Notes: generated by a model not told the origin, from the sequence alone. A stretch of 32,464 nucleotides of DNA from an uncultured Bacilli bacterium (GCA_934162685.1 CAKPJO010000003.1:1-32464); one strand, 5' to 3'. Shown: positions 1 to 8,288, counted from the stretch's first letter. Program-made: numbers and translations.

Positions 1-949
1 CAATTATATTTAATAAATCATTTAATGATGTCATTTCCATTGTTAATTTAACACGATATTTTTTTAAATTAGGATATCCTTTTAAAAAATGTGGCGCAAT
101 ACCTCTTAGTTCTAGAATTGCTACATCTTCACCTTTTAAATCTATTAATTTATTAGCATATTCTTTTAAATATTCTAATTGTTGATTCAAACTAATGCGT
201 GGTAATACTTCACCTGTTTTAAAATAGCGATCAATTTGAGTAATTAAATAAGGGTTACCCATTGCACCTCTTGCTACCATTATTCCATCAGCGTTAGTTA
301 ACTTTTGTGCCTCAATAGCGGATTCTAAAGTAAATATATCACCACTTATAACTAATGGGATATGTAATAGTTTTTTAATGTCTTTAATGCGTTCATAATT
401 AGCAACACCGCTATAAAGCTGATTTCTTGTACGTGGGTGAATAGCAATTAAAGAAACACCCGCATCTTGTAAAATAGTTACAATACGTTCAACGTTAATT
501 GATTGTTCATCCCAACCAATTCTAATTTTGGCTGTAACTGGCTTTTTAGAAGTTTTTACTAAACCTGACATCATATCAAATAATTCATCTTCTCTTTTAA
601 GCCAAGCTGAACCAGCCCCAGTTTTAGTGACTTTAGGCACAGGACATCCTAAATTAACATCAATAAAATCATAATCATCTTTTTGATTTTCAATAATTTC
701 CAGTGCTTTTAAAAGTGTTTCTTTGCTTCCGCCAAAAATTTGTAAAGCTACTGGTCTTTCATATGCACTTGTATCAAGATATTTATATGTTTCTTTATTC
801 CCATAAATAAGGCCACAATCGCTAATCATCTCACTATAAGTTAAAGCCACCCCAAACGGCTTCATAAATTCACGATACGCTAAATTAGTTACACCCGCCA
901 TCGGAGCAAGTAAAACATTCCCGGATAACTCAATATTTTCTACTTTCAT
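1..949 (-). CDS. dus: tRNA-dihydrouridine synthase (Dus), 3' end beyond window
   Basis: FMN enzyme that reduces uridine to dihydrouridine in the tRNA D-loop. I read 316 codons from ATG at 949; the frame is still open at base 1, so the C-terminus lies outside the window. The N-terminal LAPMAGVTN motif, the NLGCP motif with the catalytic Cys near residue 102, and the GxGSAW segment just after it are typical of the Dus TIM barrel. The phosphate-binding part (GIMVARGAMGNP) is also present. Dus follows ftsH closely in B. subtilis too, so the order is ancestral. The start lies only a few bases past the ftsH terminator, and I see no good ribosome binding site, so translation may be weak or rely on readthrough. 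Family assignment is firm; which uridine is modified (DusB-like in Firmicutes) is inferred. Confidence 0.95.
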   Translation of the reverse strand, partial: MKVENIELSGNVLLAPMAGVTNLAYREFMKPFGVALTYSEMISDCGLIYGNKETYKYLDTSAYERPVALQIFGGSKETLLKALEIIENQKDDYDFIDVNLGCPVPKVTKTGAGSAWLKREDELFDMMSGLVKTSKKPVTAKIRIGWDEQSINVERIVTILQDAGVSLIAIHPRTRNQLYSGVANYERIKDIKKLLHIPLVISGDIFTLESAIEAQKLTNADGIMVARGAMGNPYLITQIDRYFKTGEVLPRISLNQQLEYLKEYANKLIDLKGEDVAILELRGIAPHFLKGYPNLKKYRVKLTMEMTSLNDLLNII

Positions 950-954
950 ACTTT

Positions 955-980
955 AAAAAAGGAAAGGACTAAGCCTTTCC
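955..980 (-). terminator. Rho-independent terminator of ftsH
   Basis: Minus-strand hairpin with stem GGAAAGG/CCTTTCC (7 bp, 6-base loop) followed by a T-run at 960-955. The 5' arm overlaps the last codons and stop of ftsH, and the T-run ends six bases before the dus ATG. Confidence 0.85.
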
Positions 981-2972
981 TTCTCCTTTATCACTTGGTT
1001 CATCAGTTTTAACTTCAGTAGTTGGTTCTTCTGATTTTAAATGACGATGTTCCATTAAATATTGGATTTCTTCTGCAGTAATTGTTTCTTGTTTTAACAA
1101 TGTTTCTGCAATTAATTTAACATCTTCAATATGTTCTTCAAGAATTTGTCTTGCTTGTTCATGAGCATCTTCAATAATCTTACGAACTTGAGTATCAATT
1201 TCATAAGCGATTTGAGTTGAGAAATTCTTTTGAGTAGAGTTGTAATCTCTTCCTAAGAATACTGAACCAGTATCATTTTCATATTGAATAGGTCCTAATG
1301 GCGACATACCAAATTCAGTTACCATACGACGAGCAATTCTTGTTGCCATTTCAATATCGTTAGATGCACCAGTAGAAACATCTTTAAAGAAGATTTCTTC
1401 TGATGTTCTTCCACCTAAATATCCAACAATACGAGCAATTAATTGGCTCTTAGTTAAATTGTAGTGATCTGTTTCCGGAGCAAGACGAACATGTCCGCCT
1501 GTTCTTCCACGAGGAATAATAGTAATCTTTTGAACTTTATCGGAAGCTTCAAGATTTAAACCAATAACAGCGTGACCAGCTTCGTGGAATGCTACAGTAC
1601 GTTTTTCTAATGGATCCATTTCTCGAGATCCTTTAGCAGGTCCAACATAACGACGGTCAATTGCTTCATCAATTTCAGCAAGTCCAATGATAGGCTTATG
1701 ACCACGAACTGCTAAAATAGCAGCTTCGTTTAATACGTTTTCTAAGTCTGCACCTGAGAAGCCAACAGTTCTTTTTGCCAAATCTTCAAAGTTAACAGAT
1801 GGATCAATCTTTTTATTACGAGCATGTACTTTTAAGATTGCTTCACGGCCTTTACGGTCTGGTAAATCAACAGTAATTTGTCTATCAAAACGACCAGCAC
1901 GTAATAAAGCAGGGTCAAGAACATCATCACGGTTAGTGGCCGCAATAACGATAATACCTGAGTTATCATCGAAACCATCCATTTCTACTAATAATTGGTT
2001 AAGAGTTTGTTCACGTTCATCATTTCCGCCACCCATACCAGCGCCTCTTTGACGACCGACAGCATCGATTTCATCAATAAAGACTAAACATGGAGCGTTC
2101 TTTTTAGCGGTTTTGAACATATCACGAACACGTCCAGCACCAACACCAACAAACATTTCTACGAAATCTGAACCAGAAATAGAATAGAATGGAACTCCGG
2201 CTTCACCTGCAACTGCTTTAGCAAGTAAAGTTTTACCTGTTCCTGGTGGGCCTACTAATAAGACACCTTTTGGTAACTTAGCACCAAATTCAGAATATTT
2301 CTTTGGATTTTTTAAATAATCAACAAGTTCTACTAATTCAGCTTTTTCTTCATCAGCACCAGCAACATCATCAAATTTAACTTTTGATGTATCGACTCTA
2401 CGAGCACGAGACTTGTTAAATTCCATTGCTTTGTTATTAGAACCATTGACAGAATTAGCCATGCCTCTAAACATAAAGAAACATACAACGCCAGTTCCTA
2501 ATAACAATAGAATTGTTGGTCCCCAGCTTTCAAGCCAGTTAGTTTGATAAGCATCGATAATTTCAAAGTTTGTGTTTGGATCGAAGTAAGAAACTAATAT
2601 TTCATTTCCAGCTTCATCTTTAACCACATTGCCATTTTTATCTTTTAACACTGTTGTTCTTGTGTAAATGATATTCTCTACATCACCTAAAGCAGTCGAA
2701 TTATCTGTGTCATTAGAAATAGTACAAGTAAATGCATATAATTTTCCTTCAGCGTCTTTGTAAGTACCTTCAAATGTCGTTAATCTTGTCTTACTAGTTT
2801 GTTTTAATTTAGTTACTTCTTCATTTTGCAACAAGTTTGCTAATTCCGCAGCACTAAGTTTTTGAACTCCGCTACCTCTAAAAAGGAATATCGCAGAAAT
2901 CATCATAATAACAAGAGCAACGAATAGATAAGGAAAGATAAAACTTAAAATGTTTTTCTTGTTTTGTTTCAT
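969..2972 (-). CDS. ftsH: ATP-dependent zinc metalloprotease FtsH
   Basis: Membrane-anchored AAA+ protease that degrades misfolded and regulatory membrane proteins; in B. subtilis it is also needed for efficient sporulation. Residue numbers count from the upstream ATG at 2978. There are transmembrane segments at about 10-33 and 151-172 around an extracytoplasmic domain, Walker A GPPGTGKT near 243-250, Walker B VFIDEID near 299-305, a second region of homology near 348-365, and the zinc motif HEAGH near 465-469. Length (667-669 aa) is normal. There are two ATGs, at 2978 and 2972. The AAGGAGG site at 2981-2987 is 2 bases from the first and 8 from the second, so I prefer 2972. The charged C-terminal tail resembles other Bacillota FtsH proteins. 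It has its own promoter and a structured leader; hprT, which sits between tilS and ftsH in B. subtilis, is absent. Arg codons are often CGT, consistent with good expression. Confidence 0.98.
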   Translation of the reverse strand: MKQNKKNILSFIFPYLFVALVIMMISAIFLFRGSGVQKLSAAELANLLQNEEVTKLKQTSKTRLTTFEGTYKDAEGKLYAFTCTISNDTDNSTALGDVENIIYTRTTVLKDKNGNVVKDEAGNEILVSYFDPNTNFEIIDAYQTNWLESWGPTILLLLGTGVVCFFMFRGMANSVNGSNNKAMEFNKSRARRVDTSKVKFDDVAGADEEKAELVELVDYLKNPKKYSEFGAKLPKGVLLVGPPGTGKTLLAKAVAGEAGVPFYSISGSDFVEMFVGVGAGRVRDMFKTAKKNAPCLVFIDEIDAVGRQRGAGMGGGNDEREQTLNQLLVEMDGFDDNSGIIVIAATNRDDVLDPALLRAGRFDRQITVDLPDRKGREAILKVHARNKKIDPSVNFEDLAKRTVGFSGADLENVLNEAAILAVRGHKPIIGLAEIDEAIDRRYVGPAKGSREMDPLEKRTVAFHEAGHAVIGLNLEASDKVQKITIIPRGRTGGHVRLAPETDHYNLTKSQLIARIVGYLGGRTSEEIFFKDVSTGASNDIEMATRIARRMVTEFGMSPLGPIQYENDTGSVFLGRDYNSTQKNFSTQIAYEIDTQVRKIIEDAHEQARQILEEHIEDVKLIAETLLKQETITAEEIQYLMEHRHLKSEEPTTEVKTDEPSDKGEGKA

Positions 2973-2999
2973 AAACATAACCTCCTTTTATTTATACGC

Positions 3000-3032
3000 C
3001 TAATATTTACAATATTAGTTTATGCTAATATT
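3000..3032 (-). promoter_or_regulatory. ftsH leader with competing hairpins
   Basis: In the ftsH 5' leader three 8-base segments follow each other on the minus strand: AATATTAG (3032-3025), CTAATATT (3018-3011) and AATATTAG again (3007-3000). The middle one can pair with either flank, giving two mutually exclusive hairpins ending 13 bases before the ribosome binding site. There is no T-run, so any effect would be on translation or stability. Function is inferred. Confidence 0.45.
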
Positions 3033-3046
3033 CGCGTTATAAAAGT

Positions 3047-3075
3047 ATTATATATAAACATTTAAGATTTTACAA
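3047..3075 (-). promoter_or_regulatory. sigma-A type promoter of ftsH
   Basis: Minus strand: -35 TTGTAA (3075-3070), 17-base spacer, -10 TATAAT (3052-3047, perfect). The -35 lies in the last codons of tilS, so ftsH can be transcribed separately from the upstream cluster. Confidence 0.7.
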
Positions 3076-4294
3076 TAAAATCTTTATTCGAGTTTAAACT
3101 ATTCTCATCATAGTATCTAATCACATAAACTAATTCTCCGTTTTTATTAAAAATCAATGGCCAAATTTTTCTTAAATACATTGGCATTTTCCAATCTATA
3201 TAAAGACGTTTTACTTTCTTTTTAATGCCGTTAATATAACTTAAATCGCCTGATAAAGCAGGTCGTATAGTTATTGGAAAGTCCTCTAGTGTTAAACGAA
3301 ATTGTGCATAATCATCTTTAAGATCAATCCAAAAATATTCTGTGTTTAATTGTCCTGGTTTATCCATAGTAAAAACATATTGCGTATTTGCTAAATTATT
3401 AACAATTTTCAATTTATTATATTCTCGGATTATACATTTATTAGTGCCTAATTTAATTGAGATATTTGGTTGCTTAGTATTAAGGGCACGAATAATCTCT
3501 TCCACAAATTTAGCGGAAATATGCTTATTAATTTTATTATTTTTAAGTAATAAATCAAGCGCAATAACTTGAGATTTTTTATCCATATTTTTAAGATTGT
3601 TAATATCAAGAGAATTATTTTGAATTTTAGTATTAATTTCTTCAACCAGTTTTTTATTAAGTTCATTTTCTTCATTGATACTCTTTTTAATCAAAAGTTT
3701 TTCTGTTTTTGTTAAATTATTAATATAATTCAGTCTAATTTTATTTCTAGAATAAACTGGACTAAGATTAGAAACATCAATTGAAAAAGGGACATTATTA
3801 TAAATACAATAGTCATTCAATTCTTTTTTTGTATATTCTAATAAAGGACGAATAACCGGTACATCGTTAATGATTGTTTGCTCTTTTAATCCTAAATAAT
3901 CCACAACCAAATTACGACTTTTTTGCATTTCATATGTTTCAATTAAGTCATCTAAATGGTGCGCAACTAAAACAGCATCAAGATTTTCTTTTTTTAAAAC
4001 TTCAGCAAAAAACTTATAACGAACAACACGCGCCCAGTTTTGAAAATTACCTTTATGATTGGGAAGTTTACTTGTATCAAGTACAAAACATTTAATATTA
4101 TTCTTTAAACAAATATCTCGCATGGATACTTCTTCAAAATTTGAAAGGTCTCTTTTATGATAGTTAACATGAGCCACAGAAAATTTGTATTCTTCTTTTA
4201 AAAGCATATCAAATAAAGCCATGGAATCTGGGCCATAAGAGCACGCTAGCAAATACTTTTTGGTTTTATCTAAATTAAGCATGTACATCACCAT
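3062..4294 (-). CDS. tilS: tRNA(Ile)-lysidine synthetase TilS
   Basis: Converts cytidine 34 of tRNA-Ile(CAU) to lysidine, so AUA codons are read as Ile; essential in most bacteria. The N-terminal PP-loop is at residues 19-24 (SYGPDS), with a Tyr where most homologues have Gly (SGGxDS). The second conserved motif HHLDD is at about 112-116. A C-terminal substrate-binding domain follows; 410 aa is slightly short for the family (B. subtilis about 470). It lies 10 bases after spoIIE; the B. subtilis order (spoIIE, yabS, yabT, tilS) is kept with yabS and yabT lost. Three ATGs (4294, 4288, 4282) precede the PP-loop. A GGTG at 4291-4288 sits just before the third, so the true start is uncertain by 4 residues. 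Confidence 0.93.
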   Translation of the reverse strand: MVMYMLNLDKTKKYLLACSYGPDSMALFDMLLKEEYKFSVAHVNYHKRDLSNFEEVSMRDICLKNNIKCFVLDTSKLPNHKGNFQNWARVVRYKFFAEVLKKENLDAVLVAHHLDDLIETYEMQKSRNLVVDYLGLKEQTIINDVPVIRPLLEYTKKELNDYCIYNNVPFSIDVSNLSPVYSRNKIRLNYINNLTKTEKLLIKKSINEENELNKKLVEEINTKIQNNSLDINNLKNMDKKSQVIALDLLLKNNKINKHISAKFVEEIIRALNTKQPNISIKLGTNKCIIREYNKLKIVNNLANTQYVFTMDKPGQLNTEYFWIDLKDDYAQFRLTLEDFPITIRPALSGDLSYINGIKKKVKRLYIDWKMPMYLRKIWPLIFNKNGELVYVIRYYDENSLNSNKDFIVKS

Positions 4295-4304
4295 GCATAT
4301 AATA

Positions 4305-6425
4305 TCATAATATTTTTATTATGATAATAGTGGAATCATCACTTAATTTGTTATTTTTATTAAGCAATTCAAATATATTTCTCGCCCTTTGACTCATCGA
4401 GACATTAGGTGTAACTAAAAGTACTTTGTTATCCACTTCTATCTTTTCACCTAATCCGTCACTTACTATAACTAAAATATCATCTTTTTGGAGTTGATTT
4501 GAACTAATATCATAGTTCATTTCATTAACGATACCTAATGGCAAATTATTTTTAGCAATTTTGGTTATCTCTTGTCCACGTATTAAATAAGTTACAAATG
4601 CTCCCGCTTTTAAAAATGTCACTTTTAATGAACTAAGATTTATTTTAATAAAATCCATCGTTGAATAAAATTCATCTTCATTATGATATAACATCAAATT
4701 ATTTAAATCATTAATCATATCAATCATATTTGTTTGTAAGTTTAAATGACTTTGAATAGCCTTCAAAAGATACCTCGAGCATTCTTGTGCCTTATAGCCA
4801 TGTCCCATCCCATCACATAATACTATGTATAAAGTATTATTTTTCTTTTCAATTAAATAATTGTCGCCATTATAATTATCGTCTAGTGCTTTTGTTACAA
4901 TACCAATATCATAAGTATGGGCTATGTCAATCAAATAACTAACTTGTATTGTTGAAGATAAAATATTTTGTTTATGTATTTGCTTTCGATATGAATTTGC
5001 TAGTGATTTTTTTACAAACTCTTCAAATTTCGCGTCATCTTCTTCAAATGTATCAATATTAAATACTACTTCAATATTATCTTTATCCATATAGCACTTA
5101 TAATAATGTAATCCGGATTCTAATATTTTTTGTTTAACACCAAAATCATTATGTTTAAGTTTTAAAGAACAATCACTTAATGGTGATTCAATACATTTAA
5201 TAAGGTGCTTATATCTTTTATTTGCGGAAACATAACAATTATAATAATATTGTTCTTTTTGATAAACTTTAAAACTATTAGTTAAAGCCATAACTAATTT
5301 GTATGGTGTTATACACTTCTCAGTAATCAAAGCCTTTTCTTTTGAAGTAAGCTTATCTTTAAAAAATAAGTTCAAATCATTTTTTAATGAGCAATATTGA
5401 TAATGGTCACATTTTTTACATACGTTTTCTTTAACATCATTTATGACATTATTAAATGGATCTATTAATTCTTGCGTTTTACTTTCTTCTATTAGCGACA
5501 TATAATTATTTAATGCTTGGATTTGTGTAGAAGCATAAGCATAGTTATCCTCACTACTTTTATTTATTATCAATTTATTAATAAAAGAAAATAATTTATC
5601 ACTAATTTCACTTTTAACGGTAACGTAAATAATTAAAGAAAGCATAATACCATAAAAATTAATATTTAAATAAAATGGTGTGGGAAAGAAAAATAAAAAC
5701 ATAAAAGATAATAATCCATAAATTACTAAGCGCCACTTAGGTAATAAAAGTAAAACCATAAAAGGCAAATATAAAGCCACTAATACAATAGTGGAATATT
5801 TATTAAAAATAATCGTATACATTATCATAAGCATTAACGTTAAAAAACTTACTTCTTTTTTGACTTTCATAACTATAAACAACAATAATACCCTTAACAC
5901 AATTAAAGCAAAGTAATCAGAAAAAGTTGTTAAAGACAGAATAAAAAATAAAGATAGAGATACTTCTAATATGTTTGTAACATGATTTTCATCTTTTATC
6001 TTAAGCGTAACCGATTCTAAAGATTTAATTATTACAAATTGAAATATCGTATTAATAAGTGCATTACAAAGTGCATTAATGGAAAAATCCATAACCATGG
6101 AAACTATTATTAATAAAATATTTAAAGTTATTAAAGAGTAATACTTAGCTTTAGGCTTTTTAAGTAAAAGTGAAAATAAGCAAGTAGAAAATAAATAAGT
6201 AATAACTATAATCATTACCTCTAAAGCATAATTACGTGACATAACAAATGCAATTACACACATAATAATGGAGTTCAATAAATAATTTCCCAATCCTAAA
6301 TAAAAGGAAAAATACAAAACAATTATTATAAATGGATTTAATAAAAATGCTTGATCAAACATTGGAGCAATAATTGCTATCAAGAGAAGGAAAATACTTT
6401 TATATTTTGTAATTACTTGTTTCAT
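4305..6425 (-). CDS. spoIIE: Stage II sporulation protein E (SpoIIE), PP2C phosphatase
   Basis: Polar-septum membrane phosphatase that dephosphorylates SpoIIAA and so releases sigma-F in the forespore. About ten hydrophobic segments fill residues 10-290. A linker follows with a Cys cluster CKKCDHYQYC near residue 340, which is typical of SpoIIE. The C-terminal PP2C/SpoIIE domain carries the metal-binding Asp motifs CDGMGHG near 538 and VSDGLG near 656. At 706 aa it is shorter than B. subtilis SpoIIE (827) but has all domains. Two ATGs (6431, 6425): GAGG at 6437-6434 is 2 bases from the first and 8 from the second, so I choose 6425. It is preceded by the divIC terminator and a Spo0A box, giving an independent sporulation-controlled unit. 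The yabR gene found between divIC and spoIIE in B. subtilis is missing. Confidence 0.95.
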   Translation of the reverse strand: MKQVITKYKSIFLLLIAIIAPMFDQAFLLNPFIIIVLYFSFYLGLGNYLLNSIIMCVIAFVMSRNYALEVMIIVITYLFSTCLFSLLLKKPKAKYYSLITLNILLIIVSMVMDFSINALCNALINTIFQFVIIKSLESVTLKIKDENHVTNILEVSLSLFFILSLTTFSDYFALIVLRVLLLFIVMKVKKEVSFLTLMLMIMYTIIFNKYSTIVLVALYLPFMVLLLLPKWRLVIYGLLSFMFLFFFPTPFYLNINFYGIMLSLIIYVTVKSEISDKLFSFINKLIINKSSEDNYAYASTQIQALNNYMSLIEESKTQELIDPFNNVINDVKENVCKKCDHYQYCSLKNDLNLFFKDKLTSKEKALITEKCITPYKLVMALTNSFKVYQKEQYYYNCYVSANKRYKHLIKCIESPLSDCSLKLKHNDFGVKQKILESGLHYYKCYMDKDNIEVVFNIDTFEEDDAKFEEFVKKSLANSYRKQIHKQNILSSTIQVSYLIDIAHTYDIGIVTKALDDNYNGDNYLIEKKNNTLYIVLCDGMGHGYKAQECSRYLLKAIQSHLNLQTNMIDMINDLNNLMLYHNEDEFYSTMDFIKINLSSLKVTFLKAGAFVTYLIRGQEITKIAKNNLPLGIVNEMNYDISSNQLQKDDILVIVSDGLGEKIEVDNKVLLVTPNVSMSQRARNIFELLNKNNKLSDDSTIIIIKIL

Positions 6426-6443
6426 AAACATTACCTCAACTTT

Positions 6444-6477
6444 ATTTTAGTTGGTAATATTTATATTATTTGTCGAA
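6444..6477 (-). promoter_or_regulatory. Spo0A box and candidate promoter of spoIIE
   Basis: A perfect 0A box, TGTCGAA read on the plus strand at 6471-6477 (TTCGACA on minus), lies 46 bases before the preferred spoIIE ATG. Two -10-like sequences follow on the minus strand: TATAAA at 6465-6460 and TAAAAT at 6449-6444. The second gives a 21-base gap from the 0A box, resembling the wide-spaced sigma-A/Spo0A promoters of spoIIE and spoIIG, but would start transcription very near the ribosome binding site. Control by Spo0A~P is inferred. Confidence 0.6.
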
Positions 6478-6502
6478 AAAAAGTAATGACTAGCATTACT
6501 TT
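6476..6502 (-). terminator. Rho-independent terminator after divIC-like gene
   Basis: Minus-strand hairpin AAAGTAATG/CATTACTTT (9 bp, 5-base loop) running directly into a T-run at 6482-6476. The 5' arm contains the stop codon of the divIC-like gene. Confidence 0.85.
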
Positions 6503-6735
6503 GAGTATTCAATAATTATTCTTTCGTTATATACTGTATAGTTATCAACAATATATATATCGTATACGTCATCATCAGAATTACCAAAATCATTTTCTAT
6601 GCGTTCTTTTTCTTGGGTAAGTTCTTGATTATATTTAATATTTTTTGCCACAATTACGACATTAACAATTACGGCACATATCGCAACAAAGAAGATAGAC
6701 AAAGATAAAATATTACGAGCTTTTTTTGATTTCAT
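6496..6735 (-). CDS. divIC: DivIC/FtsB-like septum formation protein
   Basis: Small bitopic protein in the divIC position, between yabQ and spoIIE. A short cytoplasmic N-terminus with basic residues precedes one transmembrane helix at about 9-31, then a short predicted coiled coil (about 33-50) and a C-terminal part ending in NERIIIEYSK, which recalls the conserved end of FtsB/DivIC proteins. These proteins join FtsL and DivIB at the division septum. At 79 aa it is much shorter than B. subtilis DivIC (125), with a reduced coil. The start overlaps the end of yabQ by 23 bases, and AAGGAGG lies 10 bases upstream of the ATG inside yabQ. Identity rests on position and topology more than on residues. 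Confidence 0.7.
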   Translation of the reverse strand: MKSKKARNILSLSIFFVAICAVIVNVVIVAKNIKYNQELTQEKERIENDFGNSDDDVYDIYIVDNYTVYNERIIIEYSK

Positions 6736-7120
6736 TCTTTTTCTTCCTCCTTTTTATTAACTTATGTTTATTATAAAACAATTTTATTTTGTTGCCTATA
6801 TGTTTTAAACGTTTTTCGATTTTTCTTACCATATTATCAAAAGCCTTATTGAAAAAGCGTGAATAAAACTTTTGATATATAAAACAGCCTACAAATACCG
6901 CTAGAGGATAGAAAATATTAAGTATACCTGACGTTATAGTTATCAAAAAGCGATAATAACAATAACAAAACGAACAAAATAATAACGTTTCAAATGGGAG
7001 ACGTATAACGCTTCTTTTCACTCGATAAAAACAAGAATTAAACAAAGACCATATGCATAAAAAAAGCATTCCTAAAACTATTGATCCTAGGAATACTTGA
7101 ATTTGTTGTTTTAAGTTCAT
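6713..7120 (-). CDS. yabQ: Spore cortex biosynthesis protein YabQ
   Basis: Membrane protein needed for spore cortex formation, made in the mother cell in B. subtilis. About three to four hydrophobic segments lie in residues 10-90, followed by a strongly basic cytoplasmic tail rich in Lys and Arg (about 95-135). Length and topology fit the family, whose sequence is poorly conserved. Its ATG shares one base with the yabP stop (TAATG) and has no ribosome binding site of its own, so translation is probably coupled to yabP. The yabP-yabQ-divIC order is as in B. subtilis. Confidence 0.85.
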   Translation of the reverse strand: MNLKQQIQVFLGSIVLGMLFLCIWSLFNSCFYRVKRSVIRLPFETLLFCSFCYCYYRFLITITSGILNIFYPLAVFVGCFIYQKFYSRFFNKAFDNMVRKIEKRLKHIGNKIKLFYNKHKLIKRRKKKNEIKKSS

Positions 7121-7398
7121 TACTTAAATAACTTGCTTAAAAAACTTTCTTTTATAACATTAGCTTTGTTCTTACTTGTAAATTTCACACTATCGATAGT
7201 GCCTTTAATAGAGAGCATTCCTTTGTCTAAATTCATATGTCCAAGAGCTAAATCTGTTCCTGTAACACATAAATATCCCATATTTGTATCCATCATAAAT
7301 TCTTTAGAATCAAAACTATCTAATTTGGTTACTCCTTCAATATCTAATGATTGACGATTTCTCAACGTAATTAAATTAGTACTTTGGGGATTTTCCAT
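7120..7398 (-). CDS. yabP: Sporulation protein YabP
   Basis: Small soluble sporulation protein of the YabP/YqfC family, required with YabQ for cortex or coat assembly. The typical part is SLDIEGVTKLDSFD followed by the beta-rich LCVTG and GMLSIKGTIDSV stretches. The frame opens with TTG at 7440, but I start at ATG 7398 (92 aa): GAGGTG at 7413-7408 precedes it, and family members begin shortly before the conserved region. The TTG alternative would overlap the rqcP stop by three bases. It sits between rqcP and yabQ as in B. subtilis. Confidence 0.88.
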   Translation of the reverse strand: MENPQSTNLITLRNRQSLDIEGVTKLDSFDSKEFMMDTNMGYLCVTGTDLALGHMNLDKGMLSIKGTIDSVKFTSKNKANVIKESFLSKLFK

Positions 7399-7436
7399 TA
7401 ATAATTTCACCTCTATAGAATGTATGTCTAATTTGG

Positions 7437-7694
7437 TCAAATTATTACAACATCATTTATAACTTCATACATTTCAGAAGCATTATTTTTTTTACTTACT
7501 TCATTAATGGAAAGAACTTTAATTGTTAATTTGTGAGTGCCTAATCTTAAATCTAAAACATCATTGACTTTAACTTCACTAGATGGTTTAGCCACACGTC
7601 CATTAATTTCAATAATGCCATCGCCTGCTATTTCTTTAGCAATTGTTCTTCTTTTAATTAATCTCGAAACTTTTAAAAATTTATCTAGTCGCAC
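7437..7694 (-). CDS. rqcP: RNA-binding S4 protein RqcP (YabO)
   Basis: S4-domain protein of the Hsp15 type. In B. subtilis RqcP works with RqcH to add C-terminal alanine tails on stalled nascent chains at the 50S subunit. The S4 core is RLDKFLKVSRLIKRRTIAKE, then NGRVAKPSSEVKVND. I start at GTG 7694 (85 aa): the protein then begins (M)RLDKFLK as in homologues, and GGTGAT lies just upstream. An in-frame GTG pair at 7706/7703 is possible but lacks a binding site. It lies between spoVT and yabP. Confidence 0.9.
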   Translation of the reverse strand: MRLDKFLKVSRLIKRRTIAKEIAGDGIIEINGRVAKPSSEVKVNDVLDLRLGTHKLTIKVLSINEVSKKNNASEMYEVINDVVII

Positions 7695-7722
7695 TTTAAT
7701 CACCACTAGTATTTTATCATAT

Positions 7723-8235
7723 TTACATAGTGCTAAGTAAAATGTTTCTAAATAAAATCATTATTCGATTTTGTAAATCGTCAATGTTATTTACTGATAA
7801 TAAAATTATTCCTCCAATAAGTTCGGAATTTTTTGCTAACGGAAATATCATAAAATTTAATGGGTCTTCAAAATCGCTTAAACTATGACTTACAAGTCCA
7901 ACATTTTTTCTTTCATTTAAAATCGATAAGATGTTTTTATTTATTGGTTTACCAACATAATAATCATATCTATTTGATGACGATGATAGAATTATCTCAT
8001 TATTTGTTAATAATACTGGAATATTTAATTCTTTTTCTAACGCTATGAGCATATTTTTTACATTATCACTAATAACTTGAAGAGGGGAATACTTGCGCAC
8101 CAATAAATTAACTTCATTTTCTAAAATTAATTCAACGCGGTCTCCTTCATTAAGTTTTAATCTACTTCTTATACCTTTAGGAATTACTATTCTTCCTAAC
8201 TCATCAATACGACGTAAAATACCTATAGGTTCCAT
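7723..8235 (-). CDS. spoVT: Stage V sporulation regulator SpoVT
   Basis: Transition-state type regulator acting in the forespore, where it tunes sigma-G dependent genes. The N-terminal AbrB-like swapped-hairpin DNA-binding domain (residues 1-52) carries GILRRIDELGRIVIPKGIR. The C-terminal half is the GAF-like domain of SpoVT. At 170 aa it is close to the 178 aa of B. subtilis. GAGGTG lies 7 bases before the ATG. It is placed between mfd and rqcP as in B. subtilis (yabM and yabN are missing). Confidence 0.95.
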   Translation of the reverse strand: MEPIGILRRIDELGRIVIPKGIRSRLKLNEGDRVELILENEVNLLVRKYSPLQVISDNVKNMLIALEKELNIPVLLTNNEIILSSSSNRYDYYVGKPINKNILSILNERKNVGLVSHSLSDFEDPLNFMIFPLAKNSELIGGIILLSVNNIDDLQNRIMILFRNILLSTM

Positions 8236-8288
8236 TTAGTTTCACCTCAATAGGTATTATTTACTTTTTTATATTGTTTTATTATTTT

